In this document: one piece after another, positions 20,300 to 30,381 of the stretch
Position numbering within the stretch: the stretch's first letter is position 1
How the letters are laid out: each line of letters opens with the position of its first letter
DNA from: Kiloniella majae
GTDB taxonomy: Bacteria; Pseudomonadota; Alphaproteobacteria; Kiloniellales; Kiloniellaceae
Length of the DNA stretch: 64,000 bases
Direction of reading: 5' to 3'
NCBI RefSeq assembly: GCF_002118315.1
Contig: NZ_MTSZ01000002.1
Coordinates: 558,001 to 622,000, forward strand
Notes under the pieces: generated by a model
The model's input: the letters and a program-made list of their open reading frames with translations, nothing else
What the model was told of the DNA's origin: nothing
Databases searched by the model: none
Made by a program: the position numbers and the translations under genes

Positions 20300-20638
20300 A
20301 TGACCGCTGTTTATTACCTGAATAAGAGGAAGAAAACCTCTCACCAAATAACGTTCAACAAACAAGAACTTGGGCAGTTGCTCTCCGTTTACAGTCAACG
20401 GGTCGCCAAAGGAGAGTGGCGAGATTATGCCATTGATATGTTGGGGGACTGTGCGATTTTTTCCATCTTCCGCCATGCCCACGAAAACCCTTTGTTTGCA
20501 GTCGTAAAATCAATGGGACACAAAAATCGATACGAAGAATACACCGTTTTTAATGGCCAAAAGAAGCTCAAGCGAACGCGTAATCTATCCGAAGCTCTCG
20601 AAGTTTTTAATAATATTCTTCACCCTGTTAGCCACTGA
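20300..20638 (+). CDS. DUF2794 protein
   Basis: This 112-residue protein carries the DUF2794 pattern: FNKQELGQLLSVYSQRVAKGEWRDYAI in two adjoining blocks, then a FSIFR segment. The family is known mainly from Alphaproteobacteria and has no assigned function. No membrane segment or signal peptide is seen. It is monocistronic as far as I can tell. Confidence 0.85.
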   Translation: MTAVYYLNKRKKTSHQITFNKQELGQLLSVYSQRVAKGEWRDYAIDMLGDCAIFSIFRHAHENPLFAVVKSMGHKNRYEEYTVFNGQKKLKRTRNLSEALEVFNNILHPVSH

Positions 20639-20790
20639 TTAACGCCTGGGATTCTATAAATACTACAAGACATAAAAAATAATTCTGTAATCAAGACATG
20701 TCACATGAATGAAAAGAAGCTGGATCAGCTATATGTCAGGTCTGTAAATAATATTTAATCAATATCTTAAGCTTTAAGGAAACACCGCAA

Positions 20791-21822
20791 ATGTTGGTTG
20801 CCGATAGTTTCACAAATGCTCAGGCTTATGCAGAGCAAGCTATCACTATCATGGGGCAAAGAGGAATCCCCTCGACACCGCCGAATTACACAATCTGGTA
20901 CGATTACGTCAGCGGGAAAAATACAGATCTCAAAATCGCCATAGATAAAATTATTCAAGACGATAAGCCCTTTACCCTAGAAACCTGTAATGAGCTCTAT
21001 AAGCAATTTTATTTAACCGACGCCACCCATGGCGATCACTTACAGGAAGCCGGCGCAAGAATCCAAGAAACTCTGCAACAGGTCATTCAACAAATCAGCG
21101 AAGCTGGTAGTGACAATGCAAATTATGGCGAGAAGATTACCAGTATTGCAGATGATATGGCCGGAGAAGACAATTCATCATCTCTCCAGCATTTTGTGCA
21201 AGAAATTGTGCGGGAAACCGCTGCCATTACAGAAAAGAACAAAGTCCTTCAAAGCAAGTTACAAAAATCATCCAGCGAAATTGATACACTACAGGAAAAC
21301 CTAGAAAAGGTGAGGACAGAATCTTTAACCGATGCCCTTACTCAGATTGGAAACAGAAAGCTCTTTGATACAAATCTAATCAAAGAAGCAGAAAAGTCCG
21401 AAGAAGAAAAAACTGACCTTTGCCTTCTTTTGATGGATATTGATCACTTTAAAAAATTTAACGATACCTACGGCCACAGAGTTGGCGACGAAGTTCTCAG
21501 GGTTGTGGCCGGTCAATTAAAAAGAGCTGTAAAAGGTCAGGATACACCAGCACGATATGGCGGAGAGGAATTCACCTGTATCCTGCCCAATACCAGTCTC
21601 CACGATGCGACCAGTCTTGCAAATCAGATCCGAGAGAAAATCGCCAAACAGGTATTACGCAATAAAAAGACCGGGCAAGAATTTGGAAGAATTACCCTTT
21701 CAATCGGTGTTTCAAGATATGTAAAAGGTGAATCCCTCGAAGGTTTTATTCAACGAGCTGATGAAGCACTCTACAGAGCAAAAGATCAGGGTCGTAACCG
21801 TGTAATACAAGAAATTTCTTAG
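20791..21822 (+). CDS. GGDEF-domain diguanylate cyclase
   Basis: A 343-residue soluble protein. The N-terminal helical region (1-170, with IPSTPPNYTIWYDY near 30) is of a type seen in alphaproteobacterial cyclases, followed by a coiled coil and a GGDEF domain from about 177. The active site is RYGGEEF, and LTDALTQIGNRK and MDIDHFKKFND are intact, so it should make cyclic di-GMP. The inhibitory I-site upstream reads KGQD instead of RxxD, so product inhibition may be weak. A PilZ receptor is encoded at 60.7 kb. Confidence 0.93.
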   Translation: MLVADSFTNAQAYAEQAITIMGQRGIPSTPPNYTIWYDYVSGKNTDLKIAIDKIIQDDKPFTLETCNELYKQFYLTDATHGDHLQEAGARIQETLQQVIQQISEAGSDNANYGEKITSIADDMAGEDNSSSLQHFVQEIVRETAAITEKNKVLQSKLQKSSSEIDTLQENLEKVRTESLTDALTQIGNRKLFDTNLIKEAEKSEEEKTDLCLLLMDIDHFKKFNDTYGHRVGDEVLRVVAGQLKRAVKGQDTPARYGGEEFTCILPNTSLHDATSLANQIREKIAKQVLRNKKTGQEFGRITLSIGVSRYVKGESLEGFIQRADEALYRAKDQGRNRVIQEIS

Positions 21823-21860
21823 AACGCCATCACACCTGATCACTTAACATAAAAGATATT

Positions 21861-22316
21861 ATGATGACGCTCTCTTTCAAAACAGCGGCCGCTACAGATT
21901 TGGAAAAACTAATCTCAATTCGTATCGCTGCGATGAAAGAGAGCTTAGAAAACATCGGGCGCTTCAACCCTGAACGCGCCCGAGAACGCTTTGCCAGTAA
22001 CTTCACCCCGGAAAAAACAACGCTTATTTTGAAAGAGAACGAGATTATAGGTTTTTACGTTCTGTTTGCCAAAGATGATTATCTTTGGCTTGACCACCTC
22101 TATATAGATCCCACCGTGCAAAGCTGCGGTGTTGGGGCAAAAGCTATGATGCAAATAGTTGCTAAATCCAGCGAAAAGAAACGACCTGTAAAGCTTTGCG
22201 CCCTAAAGGAAAGTAGAGCTAACAATTTTTACAAAAAACACGGGTTTAAGCTTACTCACTCAGAGGAATGGGATAACTACTATACACGCCCCTATTTGGA
22301 AGAAAGTTTTCCCTGA
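21861..22316 (+). CDS. GNAT-family N-acetyltransferase
   Basis: A 151-residue protein with the GNAT acetyl-CoA region: LDHLYIDPTVQSCGVGAKAM (about 75-95), where the Q-x-x-G-V-G loop binds the pyrophosphate, and a FYKKHGF motif near 128. Substrate unknown. ATG occurs at both 21861 and 21864 in frame; either could be the start. It follows the cyclase by 38 bp on the same strand. Confidence 0.85.
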   Translation: MMTLSFKTAAATDLEKLISIRIAAMKESLENIGRFNPERARERFASNFTPEKTTLILKENEIIGFYVLFAKDDYLWLDHLYIDPTVQSCGVGAKAMMQIVAKSSEKKRPVKLCALKESRANNFYKKHGFKLTHSEEWDNYYTRPYLEESFP

Positions 22317-22358
22317 GAAATCACACCTAAGATTTTTCACTGAATTAGATTGCTGCCG

Positions 22359-22565
22359 TCAAGGCAAGTGGATGCTTGCTCCGCCACTGTCATCCTGGCC
22401 AATTATAATTTCTTCAAGAACCCGCTCTGAACGCTCAAGCCGCTTGCTAAGCTTTTCGATAATCTGCCATTGATCTGCCAGAACATCGCTAAGCTCTTGG
22501 ATGGTTTTATCCTGTTCTGCGATATAGCCTTCGAGAACATTGATACGTTCACTTAACTCTTCCAT
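22359..22565 (-). CDS. SlyX-like coiled-coil protein
   Basis: From ATG 22565 this is a 68-residue coiled-coil protein (ERINVLEGYIAEQDKTIQEL, then LSKRLERSE), resembling the SlyX family in size and pattern. The C-terminus lacks the usual PPHY-type ending, reading GASIHLP. A longer frame reaching a TTG at 22643 adds 26 basic residues that do not look conserved. Function of the family is unknown. Confidence 0.65.
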   Translation of the reverse strand: MEELSERINVLEGYIAEQDKTIQELSDVLADQWQIIEKLSKRLERSERVLEEIIIGQDDSGGASIHLP

Positions 22566-22663
22566 TTTGTTTTCTTTCAACTGCAAACCTCGAGATTTCC
22601 CCTTCGCCTCGCCTTTGTAACGGTTTTGTGCACCTACGTACAAATAGAATATAAAAGTTTATT

Positions 22664-22692
22664 TTGATAATTCTAGAAATACAGTTTAATAT
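22664..22692 (+). promoter_or_regulatory. Candidate promoter of the ArsR-type regulator
   Basis: TTGATA (22664-22669) and TAATAT (22687-22692) are 17 bases apart and lie 31 bases before the ATG. The spacer holds the palindrome TTCTAGAA (22671-22678), a possible operator half of an autoregulating ArsR protein. Confidence 0.42.
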
Positions 22693-22722
22693 ATACAAAA
22701 TTCAATCAAAAAGAGTCCCAAG

Positions 22723-23058
22723 ATGAACGTAGAAACTGCCGCATTACAGATGGAAGCTTTGGGTAAACCTAAAAGGCTGGATATTTACCGGGCGCTCATT
22801 CGTGCCGGGAAAGAAGGACTGTCCGTCGGCGCGCTACAAGACAAACTGGAAATACCGGGATCAACCCTATCGCACCACCTGAAAACGCTGATGATTGCAG
22901 ATTTGATCACACAGGAAAGACAGGCAACAACACTGATTTGTCGCGCTAACTACACATCAGTACAGCAGTTGGTCGATTACCTCGTTTGCGAATGCTGTAT
23001 CGACGCATCCCAAGATAGTGATGGCTGCGAAATCGATGCTTCACTTACATGCCGTTAA
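22723..23058 (+). CDS. ArsR/SmtB-family transcriptional regulator
   Basis: A 111-residue winged-helix regulator with the ArsR pattern ALGKPKRLDIYRAL, recognition helix STLSHHLKTL and a wing around residues 65-75. The C-terminal part carries CECC (near residue 90) plus two further cysteines, a possible thiol-rich site for a soft metal or metalloid. It is followed 60 bp later by a short Cys-rich ORF, which supports a metal or arsenic-linked role by inference. No pump or reductase gene is nearby. Confidence 0.85.
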   Translation: MNVETAALQMEALGKPKRLDIYRALIRAGKEGLSVGALQDKLEIPGSTLSHHLKTLMIADLITQERQATTLICRANYTSVQQLVDYLVCECCIDASQDSDGCEIDASLTCR

Positions 23059-23118
23059 GCAAACTTAATTGCCTAACGACACAATTATTCAACACAAAAC
23101 CCACGAAGGGAAAAGCAC

Positions 23119-23286
23119 ATGAAAAGAAAAAAAGAAACATCAAAAGCAACAACACCTGAAAATCAGCAATGCTGCGGTGGAACACCCACTCACAATACTG
23201 ACGCCTGTTGCAAAGCCGATGAGATTGCCAAAGAAGAAGGGCAAAAAGGGTGTGGCTGTTCGTGTAGCTCCCCCGAAAGTGCTTAA
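23119..23286 (+). CDS. 55-residue Cys-rich small protein
   Basis: An ORF of 55 codons from ATG 23119 to TAA 23284-23286, with a strong GAAGGGA ribosome-binding site at 23105-23111. The product is Lys-rich at the N-terminus and then has seven cysteines in three groups: QQCCGG, DACCKAD and GCGCSCS. It has no signal peptide or membrane segment. The CC...CC...CxCxC layout suggests a cytosolic binder of soft metal or metalloid ions. It follows the ArsR-type gene on the same strand. Similar CCGG/DACC/GCGC blocks occur in proteins of arsenic-type loci as I recall, but I cannot name a family. Confidence 0.75.
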   Translation: MKRKKETSKATTPENQQCCGGTPTHNTDACCKADEIAKEEGQKGCGCSCSSPESA

Positions 23287-23345
23287 CTCACACCTCGCTG
23301 ATCATCCCATCATAGATCCTCACGATAAAAACGGACACACAAATG

Positions 23346-23371
23346 AAAAAGGCGAAACACTTGGTTTCGCC
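23346..23371 (-). terminator. guaA terminator
   Basis: Perfect 8-bp stem GGCGAAAC (23351-23358) and GTTTCGCC (23364-23371) with a 5-base loop. On the minus strand it is followed by a T-run (A-run at 23346-23350), so it ends guaA. It may also limit readthrough from the Cys-rich gene on +. Confidence 0.85.
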
Positions 23372-23410
23372 CTTAACATAAACTTGTATCGCAATATTAT
23401 ACTTACAGAA

Positions 23411-24964
23411 TTATTCCCACTCGATGGTTCCTGGTGGCTTTGATGTGCAATCATAGACCACCCGGTTAATTCCACGGACTTCATTGATAATCCGGTTGGA
23501 AACACGGCCTAAGAATTCGTGATCAAAGTGATAATAATCAGCGGTCATTCCATCGGTTGAAGTAACAGCACGCAGAGCACAGACAAAATCGTAGGTTCTC
23601 GCATCACCCATGACACCAACGGTTCTGACGGGAAGCAGAACGGCAAAAGCCTGCCAGATTTCATCGTAAAGTCCTGCCTTGCGGATTTCATCCAGATAGA
23701 TTGCATCCGCTTTGCGCAGGATATCGCACTTCTCTGGCGTGAGTGGCTGTCCCGGAATACGGATCGCAAGACCAGGCCCCGGGAAGGGATGACGATCAAC
23801 AAAGGTATCAGGTAGACCCAGTTCACGTCCGAGATCACGAACCTCATCTTTGAACAGTTCTCTTAATGGCTCAACCAGCTTCATGTTCATGCGCGCTGGC
23901 AACCCGCCCACGTTGTGATGCGATTTGATCGTTACACTCGGGCCGCCCGTGAAAGAAACGGATTCAATCACATCAGGATATAGCGTTCCCTGTGCGAGGA
24001 AGTCTGCGCCGCCAACTTTGTTTGCTTCTTCTTCGAAGATGTCGATAAAGAGGCCGCCAATCGTTTTACGCTTTTTCTCGGGATCAAACTCATCCCCAAG
24101 AGCTCCAAAAAACTTCTCCGCAGCATCAACATGGATCAGTTCGATGTTGTAGTGATCCCGGAATAAAGTAACGACCTGTTCAGCTTCGCCCATACGCATA
24201 AAGCCGGTATCAACAAACACGCAAGTGAGCTGTTCGCCGATAGCTTCGTGGAGCAGAACAGCAACAACAGAGCTGTCGACACCACCGGAAAGGCCACAGA
24301 TTACTTTGCCGTCACCAACCTGTTCACGGATCTTGGCAATTTCCTGATCCTTAAAGGCGGCCATGGTCCAGTCACCGGAACAACCGGCAACACCATGGGT
24401 AAAGTTCTTTAACAGCTGGGCGCCGTGCGGTGTGTGCACCACTTCGGGATGGAATTGAACAGCATAGAAACGCTTTTCATCGTTTGCCACAGCCGCATAA
24501 GGCGCGCCTTCGGACGTTGCCACCACGCGAAAGCCCGGTGCCAGTTTGCCAACGCGGTCGCCGTGGCTCATCCAGACCTGTTCTTGTGTGCCGACATTCC
24601 AAACACCGTGGAACAAAGCACAGTCTTCTTTGATATCGACGATGGCGCGACCAAATTCCTGATGATCAGACGTTTCAACTTTACCGCCGAGCTGTTCCAT
24701 CATGGTCTGCTGCCCATAGCAAATGCCAAGAACCGGAATACCCATTTCAAACACCTTCTTCGGTGCAGACGGGGCATCATCCCAGGTTACAGAGGCCGGA
24801 CCGCCAGAGAGGATAATACCTTTTGGTGCATAGCTTTCCAAAAGCGCGTCATCAACGGCGTTAAAGGGATGAATTTCGGAATAGACACCGCTTTCACGCA
24901 CACGACGTGCAATCAGCTGGGTAACCTGAGACCCGAAATCAATAATGAGAATACGATCAGTCAT
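23411..24964 (-). CDS. guaA: GMP synthase (glutamine-hydrolysing)
   Basis: GuaA aminates XMP to GMP. The 517-residue protein has an N-terminal class-I glutaminase with GICYGQQ (catalytic Cys) and the FHPEV motif (catalytic His and Glu), an ATP-pyrophosphatase loop SGGVDSSV, and the dimerisation domain ending TIEWE. All parts are intact. It is about 2.6 kb from guaB, both on -, separated by a permease and rsmB. Confidence 0.97.
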   Translation of the reverse strand: MTDRILIIDFGSQVTQLIARRVRESGVYSEIHPFNAVDDALLESYAPKGIILSGGPASVTWDDAPSAPKKVFEMGIPVLGICYGQQTMMEQLGGKVETSDHQEFGRAIVDIKEDCALFHGVWNVGTQEQVWMSHGDRVGKLAPGFRVVATSEGAPYAAVANDEKRFYAVQFHPEVVHTPHGAQLLKNFTHGVAGCSGDWTMAAFKDQEIAKIREQVGDGKVICGLSGGVDSSVVAVLLHEAIGEQLTCVFVDTGFMRMGEAEQVVTLFRDHYNIELIHVDAAEKFFGALGDEFDPEKKRKTIGGLFIDIFEEEANKVGGADFLAQGTLYPDVIESVSFTGGPSVTIKSHHNVGGLPARMNMKLVEPLRELFKDEVRDLGRELGLPDTFVDRHPFPGPGLAIRIPGQPLTPEKCDILRKADAIYLDEIRKAGLYDEIWQAFAVLLPVRTVGVMGDARTYDFVCALRAVTSTDGMTADYYHFDHEFLGRVSNRIINEVRGINRVVYDCTSKPPGTIEWE

Positions 24965-25170
24965 GGATGGAACTCATGCTCCGCTATAAGCCCGACACCA
25001 TTTTTGGCAAATCCAACCAACGGTATCCAGGGCGCGTTCAGTTTCACGCCCCTTACCTGCCGTAAAGCGTGACAAATGTCAAAGACAGAAACAGCCCTTT
25101 TGCCTGTTTTACACTCTTTTTATAACAAGTCATAAAGATGGCGTTTCTCTTTTTGCCGTCATTTTTTGAG

Positions 25171-25980
25171 CTACGAAAGAAAAACATCCAAAAACGAAAC
25201 TATCCAGCGCCCGAGAATATGATCCGGGTTTGAGTAGATCAGTTTTACGGTCATAAGAATCGACGTCACGACCAAAAGCGGCCGAATAATCCGCGCCCCG
25301 TGTTTCATGGTCATCTGTGCGCCAAGGTAGCCACCGATCACAGACCCGCAGGCCATGATCAGGCCAACGGACCACACCAGACTGTCGCCAAGGATGAAAA
25401 ACAGCAGCGAAGCAAAATTACTGGTGAAGTTCAACAGCTTCGCATGAGCCGTGGCTTTCAAGATGTTGTACCCAAGCAAGGTCACAATTGCCAAAGTGAA
25501 GAACGACCCTGTTCCGGGACCGAAAAACCCATCGTAAAACCCAATGCCAGTTCCAAAAAAGAACGCAAAGACATTACGGCTGATCCGTTGGTGACGATCT
25601 TCATCCCCCAGCTTGCGCTGAAACAGGAAATAGACGGCGATTGCAATCAACAAAAAGGGAATGGCATTGACCAGAAAGCTACTATCAACTGACCGTAAAA
25701 CAAGTACGCCAGCCCCCGCCCCGACAAAAGTCAGGACAATCGGCAGTATCCATGCCTTGATATCCAAATGACCTTTGCGGATAAAATTTAGCGTTGCTGA
25801 AAAAGTTCCAAACGATCCCTGTAGCTTGTTTGTTGCAATTGCCTGAACCGGCGACAGCCCAACAGTCAACAAGACAGGTAGCGTAATCAAGCCCCCGCCC
25901 CCGGCGATTGCATCAACAAAACCTGCGAAAAGACCCGCAGCAAACATCAGCGCAAGAAGCTCGGGAGAAAAGAAATCCAT
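25171..25980 (-). CDS. TauE/SafE-family membrane transporter
   Basis: A 269-residue protein with about eight membrane segments in two repeats. The first repeat has GFVDAIAGGGGLITLP, the second has GFYDGFFGPGTGSF, the two signature loops of TauE/SafE (DUF81). Members are thought to export sulfonates or related anions. Substrate unknown. It lies between rsmB and guaA, all on -. Confidence 0.9.
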   Translation of the reverse strand: MDFFSPELLALMFAAGLFAGFVDAIAGGGGLITLPVLLTVGLSPVQAIATNKLQGSFGTFSATLNFIRKGHLDIKAWILPIVLTFVGAGAGVLVLRSVDSSFLVNAIPFLLIAIAVYFLFQRKLGDEDRHQRISRNVFAFFFGTGIGFYDGFFGPGTGSFFTLAIVTLLGYNILKATAHAKLLNFTSNFASLLFFILGDSLVWSVGLIMACGSVIGGYLGAQMTMKHGARIIRPLLVVTSILMTVKLIYSNPDHILGRWIVSFLDVFLS

Positions 25981-26158
25981 TCTGGTGACCTGTCGGAAGA
26001 AGAAAGCCGAAAAACAAAATCGGGAAAACAGGATTTAGTCCTAGCAAGCTTTTCTTAGCTTTGCATCAAAAGATATTATCCCATCAGGATTGTCAGCGCA
26101 CAAATTGTCCCGATTACAATCCCAGAGCAATCTTCATCATAATATCCCAGTGCTATAC

Positions 26159-27472
26159 TTACGACTGTCTTTCCAGTACCGCACAAAAGAAGCCGTCAAG
26201 GCCGTGTTGCGCGGGGGATACCTTCATTGTTTCGTCGATAAAGGTACAGGGTTCCATGCCCTGCTCGCCCCAAATCTTACTGGCAGGTACGCGTACATAG
26301 TTTGGATGCTTTGCAAGGAAGGTATCAATCTGGCCCGTGTTTTCCTCATCAAGAACCGAGCAGGTCGCATAGATCAGTCGGCCACCAATCTTTACACAGG
26401 ACGCCCCCTGTTCCAGTACTTTAGTCTGCATTTCCTTGTAGTTTGCGAATTTGTCTGACGTAATCCGCAAACGTGCATCCGGTTGCCGCCGCCAAGTGCC
26501 GCTTCCTGAACAGGGGGCATCGATCAAGACGCGGTCGAAGCCTTTGCCAACGTCTTTTGCAGACATCTTCTTCAGATTATCCTTGTTCAGCGTCGCATAG
26601 CGGATGTTTTCAATCCCGGCCTTTTCAACCCGGGGCTCGGCCCGTTGAAGTCGGCGGGGATCAATATCCATTGCCACCAATTCACCATCGTTTTGCAGCA
26701 ACGCGCCCAAGGCAAGAGACTTGCCCCCGGCACCCGCGCAGAGATCAAGCACAGACTGACCCGGTGTCACGCCACACAAGAGAGCGATAAGTTGTGATCC
26801 TTCGTCCTGAACTTCGACCAGACCATCGCGAAAGGCTTTGCAGTTTCCGAGGGCTGTGCGCCCCTGAACCCGAATACCCCAAGGCGAAAATTCTGTCACG
26901 GCCCCTTCGACATTATCTTTGCTGAGTAGCGCAATTGCCTGATCCCGTTCGCCCTTTAGCAGGTTCGCACGCAGATCAAGACTGGCCTGATGTTGTAAAC
27001 CAGCAGCTTCCGTCTTGGCACCTTCGATACCAAACTGTTTTTCAAACAAAGCGTAGAGCCAGTCTTGTAGTTCCCCCTGAACCGCTGCGGGCATATCCGG
27101 ATGATTTAGATCCTGTCCCTGTAGTGTTGCCAAAGCTTCGTTTTCAAACTCGCTGAGGGCACGGGGGCTGTAATCCCCACCGTCGCAAATTTCATCCAGT
27201 TCAGAAGCTTTCAAACCCTCGATCAAAGTTGCGTAAGATAGAACCAGTGATCGGCACCCGTCCCCAAGGCCTGATTTGATCGTCCACCAATCAAGTCGAC
27301 ACTTTGATCGGATTACGCCATAGACTCGTGCAGAGATATCCTTGCGATCTTTTGAGCCAATAAAGCGCCGCGCCCGCAGGTAGCTGTTGACCACCCGATC
27401 CATGGGCAGGGATGAGTCCATAACTTCGGTCAGAAGTTCGATTGAAGTTTGAATACGTCCAGAAGGTCTCAC
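26159..27472 (-). CDS. rsmB: 16S rRNA m5C967 methyltransferase-like (RsmB/NOL1 family)
   Basis: The 437-residue product from GTG 27472 has an N-terminal NusB-like helical region and a C-terminal SAM-dependent domain: LDLCAGAGGKS (SAM loop), IDAPCSGSGTWRR and the TCSVLDEEN motif with the catalytic Cys. An upstream GTG at 27514 is in frame, but it lies inside the guaB terminator stem; GTG 27472 also begins directly with RPSGRIQTSIELL, where the family N-terminus normally starts. The exact rRNA site is inferred. Confidence 0.88.
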   Translation of the reverse strand: MRPSGRIQTSIELLTEVMDSSLPMDRVVNSYLRARRFIGSKDRKDISARVYGVIRSKCRLDWWTIKSGLGDGCRSLVLSYATLIEGLKASELDEICDGGDYSPRALSEFENEALATLQGQDLNHPDMPAAVQGELQDWLYALFEKQFGIEGAKTEAAGLQHQASLDLRANLLKGERDQAIALLSKDNVEGAVTEFSPWGIRVQGRTALGNCKAFRDGLVEVQDEGSQLIALLCGVTPGQSVLDLCAGAGGKSLALGALLQNDGELVAMDIDPRRLQRAEPRVEKAGIENIRYATLNKDNLKKMSAKDVGKGFDRVLIDAPCSGSGTWRRQPDARLRITSDKFANYKEMQTKVLEQGASCVKIGGRLIYATCSVLDEENTGQIDTFLAKHPNYVRVPASKIWGEQGMEPCTFIDETMKVSPAQHGLDGFFCAVLERQS

Positions 27473-27500
27473 AACAGATCTCGCGTCTAAAGCTGGGAAT

Positions 27501-27537
27501 AAAAAGGGCGACACCCGTTACAGGGGGCCGCCCTTTC
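27501..27537 (-). terminator. guaB terminator
   Basis: Stem AAAGGGCG (27503-27510) and CGCCCTTT (27529-27536) with a GC-rich loop able to pair further. On the minus strand it ends in a T-run (A-run at 27501-27505), 64 bases after the guaB stop. Confidence 0.85.
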
Positions 27538-27600
27538 TAAATAGTCGATTAGGAAGCAGAAACCAAACCTTGATTACTTACGATCTAATCTTTTGAGTTC

Positions 27601-29070
<1,470 letters not shown>

Positions 29071-29087
29071 CTATCCCTTAGACGCGA

Positions 29088-29102
29088 GGAAACCTGGTTT
29101 CC
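29088..29102 (-). promoter_or_regulatory. Palindrome in the guaB leader
   Basis: GGAAACC-T-GGTTTCC is a perfect 7-bp dyad around one base, 23 bases upstream of the guaB ATG. It could be a protein-binding site or a small leader hairpin near the ribosome-binding site. No known regulator is assigned. Confidence 0.35.
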
Positions 29103-29239
29103 CGTATGGGTGCCACACCATAGTGGCTAAATCCGATTGACGCCGCATTCTACACAGAAGCGACCCAAAGCCAAGTGATTAAAAGATGACGTTTCAATTA
29201 TTTTATATGCAGGTCAGGTTGCGCATAAAACAGAATGAC

Positions 29240-29275
29240 AAAAAGCCCTGAATTTTCAAATATTCAGGACTTTTT
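29240..29275 (-). terminator. rlmE terminator
   Basis: Stem CCTGAAT (29247-29253) and ATTCAGG (29262-29268), with an A-run on the left and a T-run on the right. It lies 37 bases past the rlmE stop on the minus strand and could also work on +. Confidence 0.8.
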
Positions 29276-29304
29276 CACACTTTATTTGTGCCGCTATAGC
29301 GACC

Positions 29305-30015
29305 TTAATTTTCCTTGAAACCTGTCGCGACAAGGAACATTTCAGAAGAATCCTTGCGACTGGAATCTGGTTTGAAATGGCGCACGCTTTTAAATTTAGT
29401 TTTCACTAACTTCAACAACTCGGCCTGCGCCCCGCCCTGTAGGACCTTGCCGATAAAACTTCCGCCGGGAACCAGAACTTCCTCAGCAAACATCAGGGCG
29501 GTTTCCATCAGGCCCATAATCCGCAGGTGATCCGTCTGAGGATGCCCCGTTGCCGCCGCCGCCATATCCGACAGAACAATATCGGCAGGCCCGTTCAGTT
29601 CAGCCTTAAGACGCGCAGGAGCATCGTCATCCATAAAGTCGCCCTGCAGCAGAACAACCCCGGCAATCGGTTCGACCTCTTGGAGATCCATGCCCACGAT
29701 ATGCGCTCCGGGTCCACAGCGTTCAACAGCGATCTGACACCAGCCCCCTGGGGCGCATCCTAAATCGACAATGCGGGAATTCTTTTTGAAAATTTTAAAC
29801 TTGTCGTCGATCTGAGCAATCTTAAAGGCTGCCCGTCCCCGATAGCCGCGCTTTTTGGCCTCCTGGACATAGGGATCGTTGAGTTGACGGTTCAGCCAGC
29901 GCGCAGAAGAGTTCGAGCGCCGAGCCGCAGTTTTCACACGGACTTTCAGTCCACGCCCCGAAGGATTACTGCTGGGGCGAGAGCCGCCTTTTTTGGATTT
30001 ACCTGAAGAGCTCAT
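29305..30015 (-). CDS. rlmE: 23S rRNA 2'-O-ribose methyltransferase RlmE (FtsJ/RrmJ)
   Basis: RlmE methylates U2552 of 23S rRNA. The 236-residue protein has a long basic N-terminal tail (1-45), a SAM loop DLGCAPGGWCQ and the K-D-K-E tetrad seen in AAFKIAQID, LSDMAAAATGH, SFIGKVLQGG and SSEMFLVATGF. The N-terminal tail is rich in Ser, Arg and Lys, as in other alphaproteobacterial members. It lies next to guaB on -. Confidence 0.95.
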   Translation of the reverse strand: MSSSGKSKKGGSRPSSNPSGRGLKVRVKTAARRSNSSARWLNRQLNDPYVQEAKKRGYRGRAAFKIAQIDDKFKIFKKNSRIVDLGCAPGGWCQIAVERCGPGAHIVGMDLQEVEPIAGVVLLQGDFMDDDAPARLKAELNGPADIVLSDMAAAATGHPQTDHLRIMGLMETALMFAEEVLVPGGSFIGKVLQGGAQAELLKLVKTKFKSVRHFKPDSSRKDSSEMFLVATGFKEN

Positions 30016-30283
30016 TCTTCCACTTTCTAACTGCCGCTTTCTGACGCGTGATCACAAGATCAAAGACATAGTATAATATACACCAAGCTTTATTGGCATA
30101 GTGTTTCATAGCAGGGCTATACATCAGGATTGATAAAATCTCAAATATCTAAATATCAACCCTAAGCTTATTGCCATAAGAACACAGAACAGAAAGAACA
30201 GAAAATTCACAATACGTTCGAGGTCTGTGCAAATATGAAGATAGCCTCAGGAGGTAAAATATAAGCTAAAGAAATATCCCCAA

Positions 30284-30325
30284 TAAAAAAAGCACCCACC
30301 CTTTAAACGAAGGTAGGTGCTTTCT
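30284..30325 (-). terminator. BCCT transporter terminator
   Basis: Stem AAAGCACC (30289-30296) pairs with GGTGCTTT (30316-30323), with further pairing toward the loop. A long A-run on the left gives a T-run on the minus strand, so it ends the BCCT transcript. Confidence 0.75.
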
Positions 30326-30352
30326 AATTAAACAAAGGCAGGTGCTTTCTAA
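30311..30352. repeat. Short direct repeat copying one terminator arm
   Basis: AGGTAGGTGCTTTCTAA at 30311-30327 recurs with one change (AGGCAGGTGCTTTCTAA) at 30336-30352, a 25-bp offset. The second copy could pair with the same left arm and form an alternative, longer hairpin. Confidence 0.6.
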
Positions 30353-30381
30353 CATCTTACGATAACAGTAAAATCGACGTT

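Larger units (their letters stand above)
30016..30381. other. Intergenic region between rlmE and the BCCT gene
   Basis: A 366-bp AT-rich stretch upstream of rlmE and downstream of the BCCT gene. It holds the BCCT terminator and a duplicated copy of its right arm (see the next two entries). I see no ORF longer than nine codons with a plausible ribosome-binding site. Confidence 0.6.

Noticed and set aside
24425-25072. Open frame of 215 codons on + opposite guaA
   Set aside because: It is antisense to guaA and its promoter region; composition is His/Cys-biased without a recognisable domain.
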